This document shows positions 1-8,482 of a stretch of 64,000 nt of DNA, piece after piece. Position 1 is the first letter of the stretch, and each line of letters begins with the position of its first letter. A program made the translations under genes and the position numbers. Source of the DNA: Gramella sp. AN32 (lineage in GTDB: Bacteria > Bacteroidota > Bacteroidia > Flavobacteriales > Flavobacteriaceae); NCBI RefSeq assembly GCF_023718305.1, contig NZ_QEYO01000019.1:24298-88297 (forward strand). The letters are read 5' to 3'. The notes under the pieces are model-generated. The model did no database searches. It saw only the letters and a list, made by a program, of their open reading frames with translations, and had not been told where the DNA came from.

Positions 1-1
1 T

Positions 2-520
2 TTTGACAGTAGTTTTCAAAAGCATGCGAAAGAAATTTACGATGATCCAAAATGGCCGGAAGATCCTTTGTTTTACGCAAGTTTTCCTTCAATTACTGAT
101 AAAACCTGTGCTCCTGAAGGTTTCGAGGCCGGAATATTTTTAATTCCGCTAGCACCAGATCTTGAGGATACGAATGAATTACGGGAAAAATATTTTGAAA
201 TGATCATACATAGATTCGAAAAACTTACCGGCAACCAAGTAAAAAATAATATTATATTTAAAGAGTCCTTTTGTGTAAAAGACTTTAAAAAGGAATATAA
301 CTCCTATAAGGGCAATGCCTATGGCCTGGCAAATACACTCTTTCAAACCGCTTTCCTGAGACCAAAACTAAAAAGCAGGAAAGTGGAAAATCTGTTTTTT
401 ACCGGTCAGTTAACCGTACCCGGCCCGGGAGTACCACCTTCCTTAATTTCAGGAAAACTGGTAGCGGGATTGATTGAAAAGGACAACATAATTAAAATAA
501 AAACAATCACTTCTACATAG
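2..520 (+). CDS. crtI: Phytoene desaturase CrtI, C-terminal part (cut by window edge)
   Basis: The reading frame is open from base 2, so the gene starts outside the window; about 172 C-terminal residues remain. CrtI desaturates phytoene to lycopene with FAD. The visible part has the CrtI C-terminal signature: a YASFPSITDKTCAPEG-type stretch, then near the end FFTGQLTVPGPGVPPSLISG, the conserved FAD-proximal GxxxxPGPGxPxxxxSG motif. It is followed after 38 bases by crtB on the same strand, then crtZ and crtY, so it belongs to a carotenoid operon. An in-frame TTG at 68 could be taken for a start, but homologous sequence continues upstream of it, so this is a truncation by the window. Confidence 0.93.
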   Translation, partial: FDSSFQKHAKEIYDDPKWPEDPLFYASFPSITDKTCAPEGFEAGIFLIPLAPDLEDTNELREKYFEMIIHRFEKLTGNQVKNNIIFKESFCVKDFKKEYNSYKGNAYGLANTLFQTAFLRPKLKSRKVENLFFTGQLTVPGPGVPPSLISGKLVAGLIEKDNIIKIKTITST

Positions 521-558
521 TAAGATGAATCTCATAAGTGATGGATAATTAAAGAAAA

Positions 559-1398
559 ATGAAAAGTATTTTTGATGCAGTTTCCCATGATTGCAGTAAA
601 ATTGTAACCAACTCCTACAGCACGTCGTTTTCATTAGCGACGAAAATGCTGGCGCCTTCCATTAGGCAGGATATTTATAATATTTACGGCTTCGTACGTT
701 TTGCTGATGAGATTGTGGATTCTTTTCATGATTACGATAAAGAAAGCCTTTTCAATGATTTTGAAATAGATCTTTACAAAGCGCTAAAGAAAAAGATAAG
801 CTTAAATCCAATTCTTAACGCTTATCAGGAAACTGTTCATAAATATAGGATCGAGAAAGAACAATACCAGGCTTTTATGGATAGCATGCGCCTGGATATT
901 CATAAATCTGACTATTTAACGACGGAAGAGTTTAGAAAATATATTTATGGAAGCGCTGATGTTGTTGGCCTTATGTGTTTAAAAGTTTTTGTGAAAGGCG
1001 ATCAAAAACGATATGAGGAATTGAAGGAATCGGCGATGAGCCTTGGTTCCGCTTTTCAAAAAGTAAATTTTTTACGTGATCTAAAAGCCGATTATGAAGA
1101 TCTTAGCAGAAGTTATTTCCCAAATGTAAATCTGGCGAAACTTGATGAGATCAATAAGGCTAAAATAATAGATGAAATAGAAGAAGATTTTAAAAAAGGG
1201 CTTCATGGTATTGCAAACTTACCTGTAGAAGCTAAATTTGGTGTTTATACTGCGTATATTTACTATAAAAAATTACTACAAAAATTAAAAGCAGTTCCAT
1301 CTATTGAAATTAAGAATAAAAGGATTCGGGTTCCAAATTATCAAAAGGCAGGTTTACTTGCAAAGTCCTATGTTTCTTATAGATTGAACCTTATTTAA
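559..1398 (+). CDS. crtB: Phytoene synthase CrtB
   Basis: A 279-residue all-alpha squalene/phytoene synthase-family enzyme that condenses two geranylgeranyl diphosphates to phytoene, the first committed carotenoid step. Both Mg-binding aspartate-rich motifs are present: DEIVD at residues 50-54 within YGFVRFADEIVDSF, and DLKAD at 174-178 within FLRDLKADYEDLSRSYFP. Length is usual for the bacterial family. It lies 38 bases after crtI and 12 bases before crtZ, all in one direction, so the genes are probably co-transcribed. In this context the squalene synthase alternative is unlikely. Confidence 0.95.
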   Translation: MKSIFDAVSHDCSKIVTNSYSTSFSLATKMLAPSIRQDIYNIYGFVRFADEIVDSFHDYDKESLFNDFEIDLYKALKKKISLNPILNAYQETVHKYRIEKEQYQAFMDSMRLDIHKSDYLTTEEFRKYIYGSADVVGLMCLKVFVKGDQKRYEELKESAMSLGSAFQKVNFLRDLKADYEDLSRSYFPNVNLAKLDEINKAKIIDEIEEDFKKGLHGIANLPVEAKFGVYTAYIYYKKLLQKLKAVPSIEIKNKRIRVPNYQKAGLLAKSYVSYRLNLI

Positions 1399-1410
1399 AA
1401 ACTCAGAAAA

Positions 1411-1860
1411 ATGAATATTGTCTTATGGATCGTGGTATTTCTGGGAACTTTCCTTTTTATGGAAGGAATGGCTTGGTTTACCCATAAATATATTATGCAC
1501 GGATTTTTATGGAAACTCCATAAAGATCATCACAAAAAAGACCATAGTAGCTGGTGGGAAAGAAACGATCTTTTTTTCGTTTTTTATGCCCTGGTAAGTA
1601 TAGCATGTTTTCTTTTATGGCGTTATGAAGATGTTTGGATAGGTTTGCCCATTGGGTTAGGAATTCTCGCGTACGGAATTACCTATTTCACCGTTCACGA
1701 CATTTTTATCCATCAGCGTTTTAAGATTTTTAGGAACGCAGAGAATCGCTACGCCAAAGGTATTAGAAGAGCCCATAAAATGCACCACAAGCATTTAGGA
1801 AAAGAGCATGGAGAATGTTTCGGAATGCTGTGGGTACCTTATAAGTATTTCAGAAAATAG
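1411..1860 (+). CDS. crtZ: Beta-carotene hydroxylase CrtZ
   Basis: A 149-residue membrane di-iron hydroxylase of the fatty-acid hydroxylase superfamily that adds 3-hydroxyl groups to beta-carotene, giving zeaxanthin. The histidine clusters expected of the family are visible: HKYIMH (H25, H30), HKDHH (H37, H40, H41), HDIFIH (H96, H101) and HKMHH (H122, H125, H126). Hydrophobic helices lie at about 3-20 and 54-95. It sits between crtB and crtY with 12- and 14-base gaps, consistent with translational coupling in the operon. Confidence 0.95.
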   Translation: MNIVLWIVVFLGTFLFMEGMAWFTHKYIMHGFLWKLHKDHHKKDHSSWWERNDLFFVFYALVSIACFLLWRYEDVWIGLPIGLGILAYGITYFTVHDIFIHQRFKIFRNAENRYAKGIRRAHKMHHKHLGKEHGECFGMLWVPYKYFRK

Positions 1861-1874
1861 AAAAGAACAGGCTT

Positions 1875-3011
1875 ATGATTGTCCCGGATTATTACTACGT
1901 GATTGTTGGTGGTGGTTTGGCAGGCCTGCAATTGGCTTTAAGACTTCAGGAAGACCTATTCTTTAAAGGGAAAAAGATCGCCATTATAGATCCTTCAGAT
2001 AAAGCTGAAAATGATAAAACCTGGTGTTTCTGGGAGAAAGGATCGGGAGATTGGGATGCCCTTATTCACCAAAAATGGTCTAAGGCTAGATTTATTTCTG
2101 AAAATGTTCAGAAAAAACTAGACTTACAGCCCTACAATTACAAAATGCTGCGTAGCCTGGATTTTTATAAGGATGCATCTGAAAAATTAGAGAAAACTTC
2201 GGAAATATATTTTATAACAGATGAAATCCTCAAAATAGACCCTGTTACCCGAACGGCAATTGGAAAAAATAACACGTATACTGCTACACATTTTTTCGAT
2301 TCAAGACCACCCCAAAATTTAAAAATATCAAACAAAATAAATTTAATCTTTCAGCATTTTAAGGGCTGGAGCATTAAAACAGAAGATGCTTTTTTTGAGC
2401 CTTCGGAATTTACCATGATGGATTACAGAATTAGACATGAAGATTCCACATCATTTATCTACGTTTTACCCATAACTGCAACTAAGGCATTGGTAGAATT
2501 TACCTTTTTTACACCATTCATTTCTGAAAAAGATATTTATGATGAATATCTGGAAAAATATATTTCTGAAATTTTAAAAATAAAGAAATACCAGGTTGAA
2601 GAAACAGAATACGGGGTTATTCCCATGACCGACTATCCTTTTCAAAAAGATCATTCAAAGCACGTTACAAAAATTGGAACGGCGGGCGGTTGGGTTAAGG
2701 CATCTTCAGGATATTCTTTTAAAAACACAGAGAAAAAAACCAAACAGATCATTGAAAACATCAAAAAAGGAGTAAATCTTACAACAGATCTTTATGATAA
2801 AAAATTTCAATTTTACGACAAAATATTCTTAGACGTCCTCTCTAAACGCAATGATCTTGGGGCACAGCTATTTGAAAAATTCTATACAAAAAATTCAATC
2901 CAGGAGATTTTTAGATTTCTGGATGAAGAGACTGGTTTATCTGAAGATATTAAGATCATGTTTAGTTTATATCATCCCCAGTTTGTGAAATCGTTTTTTA
3001 ATAAACTTTAA
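1875..3011 (+). CDS. crtY: Lycopene beta-cyclase CrtY
   Basis: A 378-residue FAD/NAD(P)-dependent lycopene cyclase that closes both beta-ionone rings. The N-terminal dinucleotide fold GGGLAGLQLALRLQ begins at residue 12, DKTWCFWE occupies 47-54 (a CrtY hallmark), and the middle has DYRIRHEDSTSFIYVLP and EYGVIPMTDYP. The FAD-binding end has IGTAGGWVKASSGYSF. With crtI, crtB and crtZ this completes a phytoene-to-zeaxanthin route. Its stop codon TAA shares two bases with the stop of the convergent tlpA-like gene, and there is no room for a separate terminator. Confidence 0.95.
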   Translation: MIVPDYYYVIVGGGLAGLQLALRLQEDLFFKGKKIAIIDPSDKAENDKTWCFWEKGSGDWDALIHQKWSKARFISENVQKKLDLQPYNYKMLRSLDFYKDASEKLEKTSEIYFITDEILKIDPVTRTAIGKNNTYTATHFFDSRPPQNLKISNKINLIFQHFKGWSIKTEDAFFEPSEFTMMDYRIRHEDSTSFIYVLPITATKALVEFTFFTPFISEKDIYDEYLEKYISEILKIKKYQVEETEYGVIPMTDYPFQKDHSKHVTKIGTAGGWVKASSGYSFKNTEKKTKQIIENIKKGVNLTTDLYDKKFQFYDKIFLDVLSKRNDLGAQLFEKFYTKNSIQEIFRFLDEETGLSEDIKIMFSLYHPQFVKSFFNKL

Positions 3012-3571
3012 TCCTCGGCAATAAGCTTATCCAGAGTCTTTCTAAAGCTTTCACTATTCCAATTCGCCGATCCTACTTTTTGCACAATTATATACCCATT
3101 TCTATCTATCACAAACGTGGTAGGCAGTGTATTTCCCTGCATAGGATTTGGAGCTTGCGTTAGCATTTTATAATTGGGGAGATGATAATTATTTTTCTCA
3201 AAGAATTCTGCTACTGTTTGATGCCTTTCATTTGAAACAAAGAAAAAGTTTATTTTATCTTTATAATCTGTATGTAATTTTTCAAAGTCGGGCATTTCTG
3301 CAATACATGGTGGGCACCAGGTTGCCCAAAAATTTACGATAATAATTTTATCCTGATAATCTTTAAATTCTATCCTATTCTTTTCTGAATCTTCTAAAAC
3401 CCAGTTATAGTTTTCAATTTTATCGCGATCGTCTTCTGAAGTAATTCCTGGGGCGAAAGCTACGATACGGTTAAAAAAAATTTGTACCGGTTTGCGGGTT
3501 TGGGGTATCACCATGATCACCAGCAACCCAATGAGGAGGATATTGGTCCATTCTTTCTTTAAAAAGTCCAT
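3008..3571 (-). CDS. TlpA/ResA-like membrane-anchored thioredoxin
   Basis: A 187-residue protein with one N-terminal membrane anchor (about residues 8-23) followed by a periplasmic thioredoxin-fold domain. The redox motif is NFWATWCPPC, with CPPC at 86-89, typical of the TlpA/ResA family, which reduces extracytoplasmic disulfides, often in cytochrome maturation. A cis-proline region appears as LPTTFVIDRNG. It follows the XRE-S24 regulator gene by 38 bases on the same strand, so the two may be co-transcribed. It converges on crtY with overlapping stop codons. The specific substrate cannot be told from sequence. Confidence 0.9.
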   Translation of the reverse strand: MDFLKKEWTNILLIGLLVIMVIPQTRKPVQIFFNRIVAFAPGITSEDDRDKIENYNWVLEDSEKNRIEFKDYQDKIIIVNFWATWCPPCIAEMPDFEKLHTDYKDKINFFFVSNERHQTVAEFFEKNNYHLPNYKMLTQAPNPMQGNTLPTTFVIDRNGYIIVQKVGSANWNSESFRKTLDKLIAED

Positions 3572-3609
3572 TTTGCTTAATTTTCAATCCAAAGAAAGTA
3601 AATGTATGA

Positions 3610-4386
3610 TTATCTTTTTGAAGTTAGGGCGGTAAGTTTCTTGTTCATTTGGTAAACCTCTTTTTTAAGCATTTCCAAATTTTCTTCCAGGCTAGTGATT
3701 TTTCCCTTCGAGGCCATTTCATGAAAAGGTACCAAACCGCTGCTAAGTTTACCACGAATAATCCAAATTTTACCAATGGCAGCCTTTTTTACCAGCATGG
3801 GTTTATGATGTTCGTGATTATCATTGTCAGATTCCAACACTAGGTATTGCCCATCACTATGCTTCCGAATCCTCTTGACCATTATTTTTCCTTCCACAAT
3901 AGCAACAACGGCAGAGCCATCAAGAATATTCTCCAGGTTTTTATGAAGCTGGCAAATTAATATATCCTTTTCCAATACGGTTGGGGCCATACTATCCCCG
4001 TCTACTTCAAAAAGGCTTTGATCTTTAGAAGGATCGAAGCCCGGGATACGGTACCAATCTTCGATATTGGAAAAATATTCATCAGAAATATTTTTAACAA
4101 AACCTGCATGGGCATGTACATTCACCAATGGAATGAATCCATTCTTCCGGTTCATAGTGATCAAATTTTTATGGCCCTTAAGGATATAATCGGTGGTAAC
4201 CTGATAAAGATTGCTCAATTTAATAATATGCTCCACGCTAATACCATTTTGGGCATTTTCTATGAGGGAATATGCGGCCTGGGAGATAAACAATGTTTCG
4301 GCAATTCGACTTTGTGACAAATTTTTTTTACGCCTTAATTCTTTAATTCGTTTACCAATTTCTTCCTGGCTGTACATGATTTTCAT
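3610..4386 (-). CDS. XRE-family regulator with S24 (LexA/CI-type) peptidase domain
   Basis: A 258-residue repressor. Residues 8-70 form an XRE helix-turn-helix (IGKRIKELRRKKNLSQSRIA); residues 85-205 form a LexA/CI-like S24 domain with Ser132 in VDGDSMAPT and Lys171 in GKIMVKRI. An Ala94-Gly95 pair (HAHAGF) lies 38 residues before Ser132, and Lys171 is 39 after it, close to the LexA spacing, so self-cleavage is possible. The C-terminus (about 225-255) looks like a short coiled coil. A second ATG lies three codons in (4377). It is probably autoregulated, and the inverted repeat just upstream is a candidate operator. It is not LexA: the DNA-binding domain is XRE, not winged helix. Confidence 0.88.
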   Translation of the reverse strand: MKIMYSQEEIGKRIKELRRKKNLSQSRIAETLFISQAAYSLIENAQNGISVEHIIKLSNLYQVTTDYILKGHKNLITMNRKNGFIPLVNVHAHAGFVKNISDEYFSNIEDWYRIPGFDPSKDQSLFEVDGDSMAPTVLEKDILICQLHKNLENILDGSAVVAIVEGKIMVKRIRKHSDGQYLVLESDNDNHEHHKPMLVKKAAIGKIWIIRGKLSSGLVPFHEMASKGKITSLEENLEMLKKEVYQMNKKLTALTSKR

Positions 4387-4401
4387 TTATTCGGTGCAAA
4401 T

Positions 4402-4416
4402 TAAACGCTTAGTTTA
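4402..4416. promoter_or_regulatory. Candidate operator upstream of XRE-S24 gene
   Basis: An inverted repeat TAAAC-N5-GTTTA lies 16-30 bases before the regulator's start codon. Placement and symmetry suit autorepression by the XRE protein. Five-base arms are short and the region is AT-rich, so chance is a real alternative. Confidence 0.25.
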
Positions 4417-4615
4417 TTAATACTTCATAGTTATAATTAGAAATGATATTAAGCTATTAATATAGGGTGTAGCGAGTTAAGCTGGTGTTAAAGCCTATTT
4501 ATTAAACCCTCAGTCATTTTTTCCAATACCAATACCATGTTCTTGAAGGTGTACAATGTAGTTTTGAAGCTATGCTTCCCTGAACCCTTGTGTGGCCCGA
4601 TAAATTTTTTTGAGC

Positions 4616-4830
4616 ATAAAAAAAATTCTTGAAATCGACTATACCCGGGGCAAGCCGCAGGGGTATTACTCCGGTTCCATTTTGGCCTCTGGGCCAAAAA
4701 GCGGAATTTTTGTATTTTACCTCACCCCGAACTGCCGAAAAAAGGGCAGTTCTGACATCTCCCAAGGAGAGGTGAAGCGGAAGCCCCGATGCAAAAAGCA
4801 TACGGGGAATTTATCAGATTAAATCTACAA
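4616..4830 (+). repeat. Structured dispersed repeat, copy A
   Basis: About 215 bp of non-coding DNA that matches, block for block, the segment at 22838-23070 in the same orientation (shared CCCGGGGCAAGCCG, TTTTGGCCTCTGGGC, CCTCACCC, AACTGC..GCAGTT, CTCCCAA(A)GGAGAGGTGAAG, CCCCGA(T/C)GC). It contains successive hairpins: TTTTGGCC-TCTG-GGCCAAAA, AACTGCC..GGCAGTT, TCTCC..GGAGA and CCCCGATGC..GCATACGGGG. Short ORFs inside it are overlaps with the repeat and have no protein signature. Confidence 0.8.
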
Positions 4831-5059
4831 ATGCGATGCAAAATCGTTCCTATTAATTTTGCTCCACCAACCCATTTGTGCATTTCATCTTTGTTTACAC
4901 CTCTAATTTCAACTATCTATATATTAGTAGTTTAATGGCAGGTAGAAAAAAGTAACTTTTGTTAAAGTACGCCTACAAATTGGAATTCCTCCTATTAACT
5001 TCAATAGATTCACAAGTATTTTATTTGAATGTCCGTAAAGTTTCCTAATCTAACGTCAC

Positions 5060-5145
5060 CTTAACTTGTTTCAGGGTTCCATCAGGTAATCAGGATGTGA
5101 TGCTGAAATCCCGATGCTTCGGGGTCAGCATGACAAAAGCTAATT
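5060..5145. repeat. Fragment of the mosaic intergenic repeat family
   Basis: Contains CTTGTTTCAGGGTTCC and GATGCTGAAATCCCGATGCTTCGGGGTCAGCATGAC-like blocks (hairpin CCCGATGCTTCGGGG), resembling blocks of the larger repeats near 13.1, 50.7 and 58.6 kb. The rest of the gene-free interval 4387-5489 shows no coding signal, tRNA or recognisable riboswitch. Confidence 0.55.
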
Positions 5146-5321
5146 TTAGGACTGTTTAAGGATATACCATATTTTTATTATTCTTGGTTATAAAGGCGCA
5201 TGAGAGTCCGTTAATTACGTGTTAATCGTTCCTTCGTATGCAGCCTTGAGCGATAGATGCTTTTAAATTAGCATTAGATTTAAGAAAGGGTTATTTAAAA
5301 TAGGGATTAAATAACCAATGA

Positions 5322-5346
5322 AGCCCGGCGAAAGTCGGGTTTTATT
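5322..5346 (+). terminator. Rho-independent-like hairpin
   Basis: CCCGGC-GAAA-GTCGGG stem-loop followed by TTTTATTAT. No plus-strand gene is visible within 1 kb upstream, so it may end an unrecognised small RNA or be the relic of one. Confidence 0.5.
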
Positions 5347-5489
5347 ATAATATATAGCATTATAAGTATTTCTAATATTTATTGGGTATTAACACCGAAT
5401 AGTGGTTAAAATTTGGTTAAACAATAATTGGTCTATGTATAACTTTTTTTTGATTAGTTAGGTTTAGTTTTCAACCAAAAACAATACTA

Positions 5490-5912
5490 ATGAAACTGTA
5501 CATGAGACTACTACAGCTTCACGTTTCTAATCAAAACCTTTTGAAAATTTATTATGCCCTACTAAATAATAGATTTAAAAACGTTGAGTATGACTTAAAA
5601 AAAACTGACTTAGATTCACGCATATCCATAAGAGAAGAAATAAAAATCCAGCTAATCGCCCTCATAAATAATTTAGAAAAAGGTACCTACTACAAAAACG
5701 GCCATGATATCTTAAATTTCCTTTTTCAAGGGGAATTTGTTTTATTCAACATGTTAAGAAAAGATCGCGAAGATTTATTTAAGAAAATGGAACTGGACAA
5801 TGTAAATAAATATTATAAAACGATTTATATACGGGGTGTCTCCAGTCGGGTAATCGACGTATTGCTTTTACAAAAGAATAAGGTTGAAAAATATTTATTG
5901 GCCAATATATAA
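5490..5912 (+). CDS. Orphan 140-residue protein, function unknown
   Basis: I do not recognise this protein. It is 140 residues, predicted mostly helical, rich in Lys, Leu, Asn and Tyr, with no signal peptide, membrane helix or cysteine. It opens MKLYMRLLQLHVSNQ and ends in a basic helix (VLLLQKNKVEKYLL). It stands alone between gene-free DNA carrying a terminator-like hairpin and a terminator shared with the convergent aconitase gene. Its base composition is more AT-rich than the flanking housekeeping genes, compatible with a lineage-specific or acquired gene. The isolated position gives no functional clue. Confidence 0.6.
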   Translation: MKLYMRLLQLHVSNQNLLKIYYALLNNRFKNVEYDLKKTDLDSRISIREEIKIQLIALINNLEKGTYYKNGHDILNFLFQGEFVLFNMLRKDREDLFKKMELDNVNKYYKTIYIRGVSSRVIDVLLLQKNKVEKYLLANI

Positions 5913-5972
5913 AATATATACATTAACTTATTTTTGTTGTTAACCTTAAAGTGGGGATTAGGGTTAACAAAA

Positions 5973-6005
5973 AAACCCTGGATTAATTTCCAGGGTTTAA
6001 TTTTT
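5973..6005. terminator. Bidirectional terminator between orphan gene and aconitase
   Basis: AAACCCTGG-ATTAATT-CCAGGGTTT hairpin with an A-tract before and a T-tract after, so it can end transcription from both the plus-strand orphan gene and the minus-strand aconitase gene. Confidence 0.8.
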
Positions 6006-6024
6006 AAAATAAGTCTTTAAAGAA

Positions 6025-8292
6025 TTATGCTGCGTTCTGTTCTTTTATAAGATTTAAAGCGGAACCTTTTCTATACCATTCAATCTGCGGAAGGTTATAA
6101 GTATGATTCGCTTTAATAGTATCCTTTGAACCATCTGCATGAACGATTTCAATGGTTAAAGGCTTATCTGGTGCAAAATCCTTAAGATCGATAAAGTTGA
6201 AAGTATCGTCTTCCTGGATGAGATCATAATCATCTTCATTCGCAAAAGTGATACCTAACATTCCCTGTTTTTTCAGGTTCGTTTCATGAATCCTGGCGAA
6301 AGATTTTACCAGAACAACCTTAACCCCAAGAAATCTTGGTTCCATCGCGGCATGTTCTCGGGAAGACCCTTCACCATAGTTATGGTCGCCTACAACTACT
6401 GTAGGTATATTCTCGGCTTTATAAGCCCTTTGAACTTTGGGAACACCATCATATTCCCCGGTCAATTGATTTTTTACAAAATTCGTTTTTTTATTGAAAG
6501 CATTGATAGCCCCAATAAGACAGTTATTCGAAATATTATCTAAATGTCCTCTATATCGCAACCATGGTCCTGCCATAGAAATATGATCTGTAGTACATTT
6601 ACCCCAGGCCTTTATTAAGAGTTTTGCACCCATTATGTTTTCACCATCCCAGGGTTTAAATGGAGTAAGTAATTCCAAACGTTCGCTATCTTCTGCAACT
6701 TTAACCTCAACACTGCTGCCATCTTCCGTTGGAGCAAGATAACCTGCATCTTCCACGTCAAAACCTTTTGGTGGCAATTCAATTCCTTTTGGTTCCTCCA
6801 GCATCACTTCTTCCCCATCTTCATTGATGAGTTTATCGCGGGTTGGATCAAAATCCAGCCTTCCAGAAATCGCGATCGCAGCCACCATTTCCGGAGAACC
6901 TACAAACGCGTGGGTATTGGGATTACCATCAGCTCGCTTACTAAAGTTCCTATTAAAGGAATGCACAATGGTATTTTTCTCTTCACCTTTTCTGTCACTT
7001 CGATCCCATTGGCCAATACAGGGCCCACAGGCATTGGTGAAAATAGTCGCATCCAAATCTTCAAAAATCTGAAGTAAACCGTCCCTTTGCGCGGTAAAGC
7101 GAATAGTTTCAGACCCGGGATTGATCCCAAAATCTGATTTTGCTTTAATTTTTTTATCCACAGCCTGCTTGGCTATAGACGCAGCCCTGGTTAAATCTTC
7201 ATAAGAGGAATTGGTACAACTCCCAATTAAACCCCAGTCTACATTGATGGGCCAGTCATTTTCTTTGGCCTTTACTCCCATTTCAGAAATTGGTGTAGCA
7301 AGATCTGGCGTAAAAGGACCGTTTAAGTGAGGCTTTAATTCAGATAAATTGATCTCGATCACTTCATCAAAATATTGTTCCGGGTTTGCATATACTTCAT
7401 CATCTCCGGTTAAATGTTCCCTTACTGCATTGGCAGCTTCAGCAACATCAGCACGATTTGTGGCCTTGAGGTAACGTTCCATAGAATCGTCATACCCAAA
7501 AGTGGAGGTTGTCGCCCCCACTTCAGCACCCATATTACAAATCGTCCCTTTCCCGGTACAGGACATAGAAGTCGCACCTTCACCAAAATATTCAATAATA
7601 GCACCGGTTCCACCTTTAACGGTAAGAATTCCGGCCACTTTTAAGATCACATCTTTAGAGGAAGTCCACCCGGAAAGTTTTCCGGTTAATTTAACTCCAA
7701 TCAATTTAGGAAATTTTAGTTCCCAGGCCATTCCGGCCATTACATCCACAGCATCTGCCCCACCAACTCCAATAGCGACCATTCCCAGACCACCGGCATT
7801 TACCGTATGGGAATCGGTTCCTATCATCATTCCTCCGGGAAAAGCATAATTTTCCAGCACTACCTGGTGAATAATTCCCGCGCCGGGCTTCCAAAAACCT
7901 ATTCCGTATTTATTAGATACTGATTCCAGAAAATCGAAAACCTCGCTACTCGATTTATTGGCCGACTGTAAATCGATCGCAGCGCCCATTTTTGCCTGAA
8001 TAAGGTGATCACAATGAACCGTAGTAGGCACAGCAACTTTTTTCTTCCCAGCCTGCATAAATTGTAGTAAAGCCATTTGTGCCGTTGCATCCTGGCAGGC
8101 AATCCTGTCTGGAGCAAACTCTACATAGTCTTTTCCACGTCGATAAGCAGAAGTTGCTTCGCCATCCCAAAGATGAGAATAAAGAATTTTTTCTGAAAGG
8201 GTTAGAGGTTTTCCAACAACTTCACGGGCTTTATTTACCCGATTTGCCATTTGGTCATAAACCTTCTTGATCATATCTATATCGTACGCCAT
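6025..8292 (-). CDS. Aconitate hydratase
   Basis: A 755-residue citrate-cycle aconitase interconverting citrate and isocitrate through a [4Fe-4S] cluster. Cluster ligands are visible at Cys359 (GSCTNSSYED, 357-366) and Cys422/Cys425 (ACGPCIGQW). The N-terminal domain has CDHLIQA and GTDSHTVNAGGLG, and the C-terminal swivel domain has the substrate-binding GEGSSREHAA. Length and motifs fit the mitochondrial-type aconitase common in Bacteroidota rather than AcnB. It is monocistronic, with its own -7 box upstream and the bidirectional terminator downstream. Confidence 0.97.
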   Translation of the reverse strand: MAYDIDMIKKVYDQMANRVNKAREVVGKPLTLSEKILYSHLWDGEATSAYRRGKDYVEFAPDRIACQDATAQMALLQFMQAGKKKVAVPTTVHCDHLIQAKMGAAIDLQSANKSSSEVFDFLESVSNKYGIGFWKPGAGIIHQVVLENYAFPGGMMIGTDSHTVNAGGLGMVAIGVGGADAVDVMAGMAWELKFPKLIGVKLTGKLSGWTSSKDVILKVAGILTVKGGTGAIIEYFGEGATSMSCTGKGTICNMGAEVGATTSTFGYDDSMERYLKATNRADVAEAANAVREHLTGDDEVYANPEQYFDEVIEINLSELKPHLNGPFTPDLATPISEMGVKAKENDWPINVDWGLIGSCTNSSYEDLTRAASIAKQAVDKKIKAKSDFGINPGSETIRFTAQRDGLLQIFEDLDATIFTNACGPCIGQWDRSDRKGEEKNTIVHSFNRNFSKRADGNPNTHAFVGSPEMVAAIAISGRLDFDPTRDKLINEDGEEVMLEEPKGIELPPKGFDVEDAGYLAPTEDGSSVEVKVAEDSERLELLTPFKPWDGENIMGAKLLIKAWGKCTTDHISMAGPWLRYRGHLDNISNNCLIGAINAFNKKTNFVKNQLTGEYDGVPKVQRAYKAENIPTVVVGDHNYGEGSSREHAAMEPRFLGVKVVLVKSFARIHETNLKKQGMLGITFANEDDYDLIQEDDTFNFIDLKDFAPDKPLTIEIVHADGSKDTIKANHTYNLPQIEWYRKGSALNLIKEQNAA

Positions 8293-8324
8293 ATAAGTTG
8301 AAATTTTGTTTCTAAAAAGTCTTG

Positions 8325-8332
8325 CAAAAATA
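8325..8332 (-). promoter_or_regulatory. -7 promoter box of aconitase gene
   Basis: On the minus strand this reads TATTTTTG followed by CA, matching the Bacteroidota -7 consensus TAnnTTTG, about 35 bases before the aconitase start. No clear TTG is seen at -33. Confidence 0.45.
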
Positions 8333-8482
8333 AGAATTTTAGGCCGATTTTAAAAATTATAGGTAATACTCAAAAATTAATAGAAATAATTTCTAAAAAG
8401 TAAATTAATTATAGCAATAATTATCTTTTTTTCAATATTTACTATCAGGAATAAGAATTTGATAATTTTAGGAAATAAAATT

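Noticed and set aside
68..520. TTG at 68 as the start of a complete gene
   Set aside because: Homologous coding sequence continues upstream to base 2; this is the C-terminus of crtI.
3610..4386. Calling the XRE-S24 protein LexA or a prophage CI repressor
   Set aside because: The DNA-binding domain is XRE, not LexA winged helix, and no phage genes surround it.
4488..4822. Several short frames on both strands of copy A
   Set aside because: They are hairpin-driven shadows with no homologous features and no sensible start sites.
4387..5489. tRNA or riboswitch in the large gene-free stretch
   Set aside because: No cloverleaf, no T-loop-like GGTTCGAATC and no known riboswitch core could be seen.
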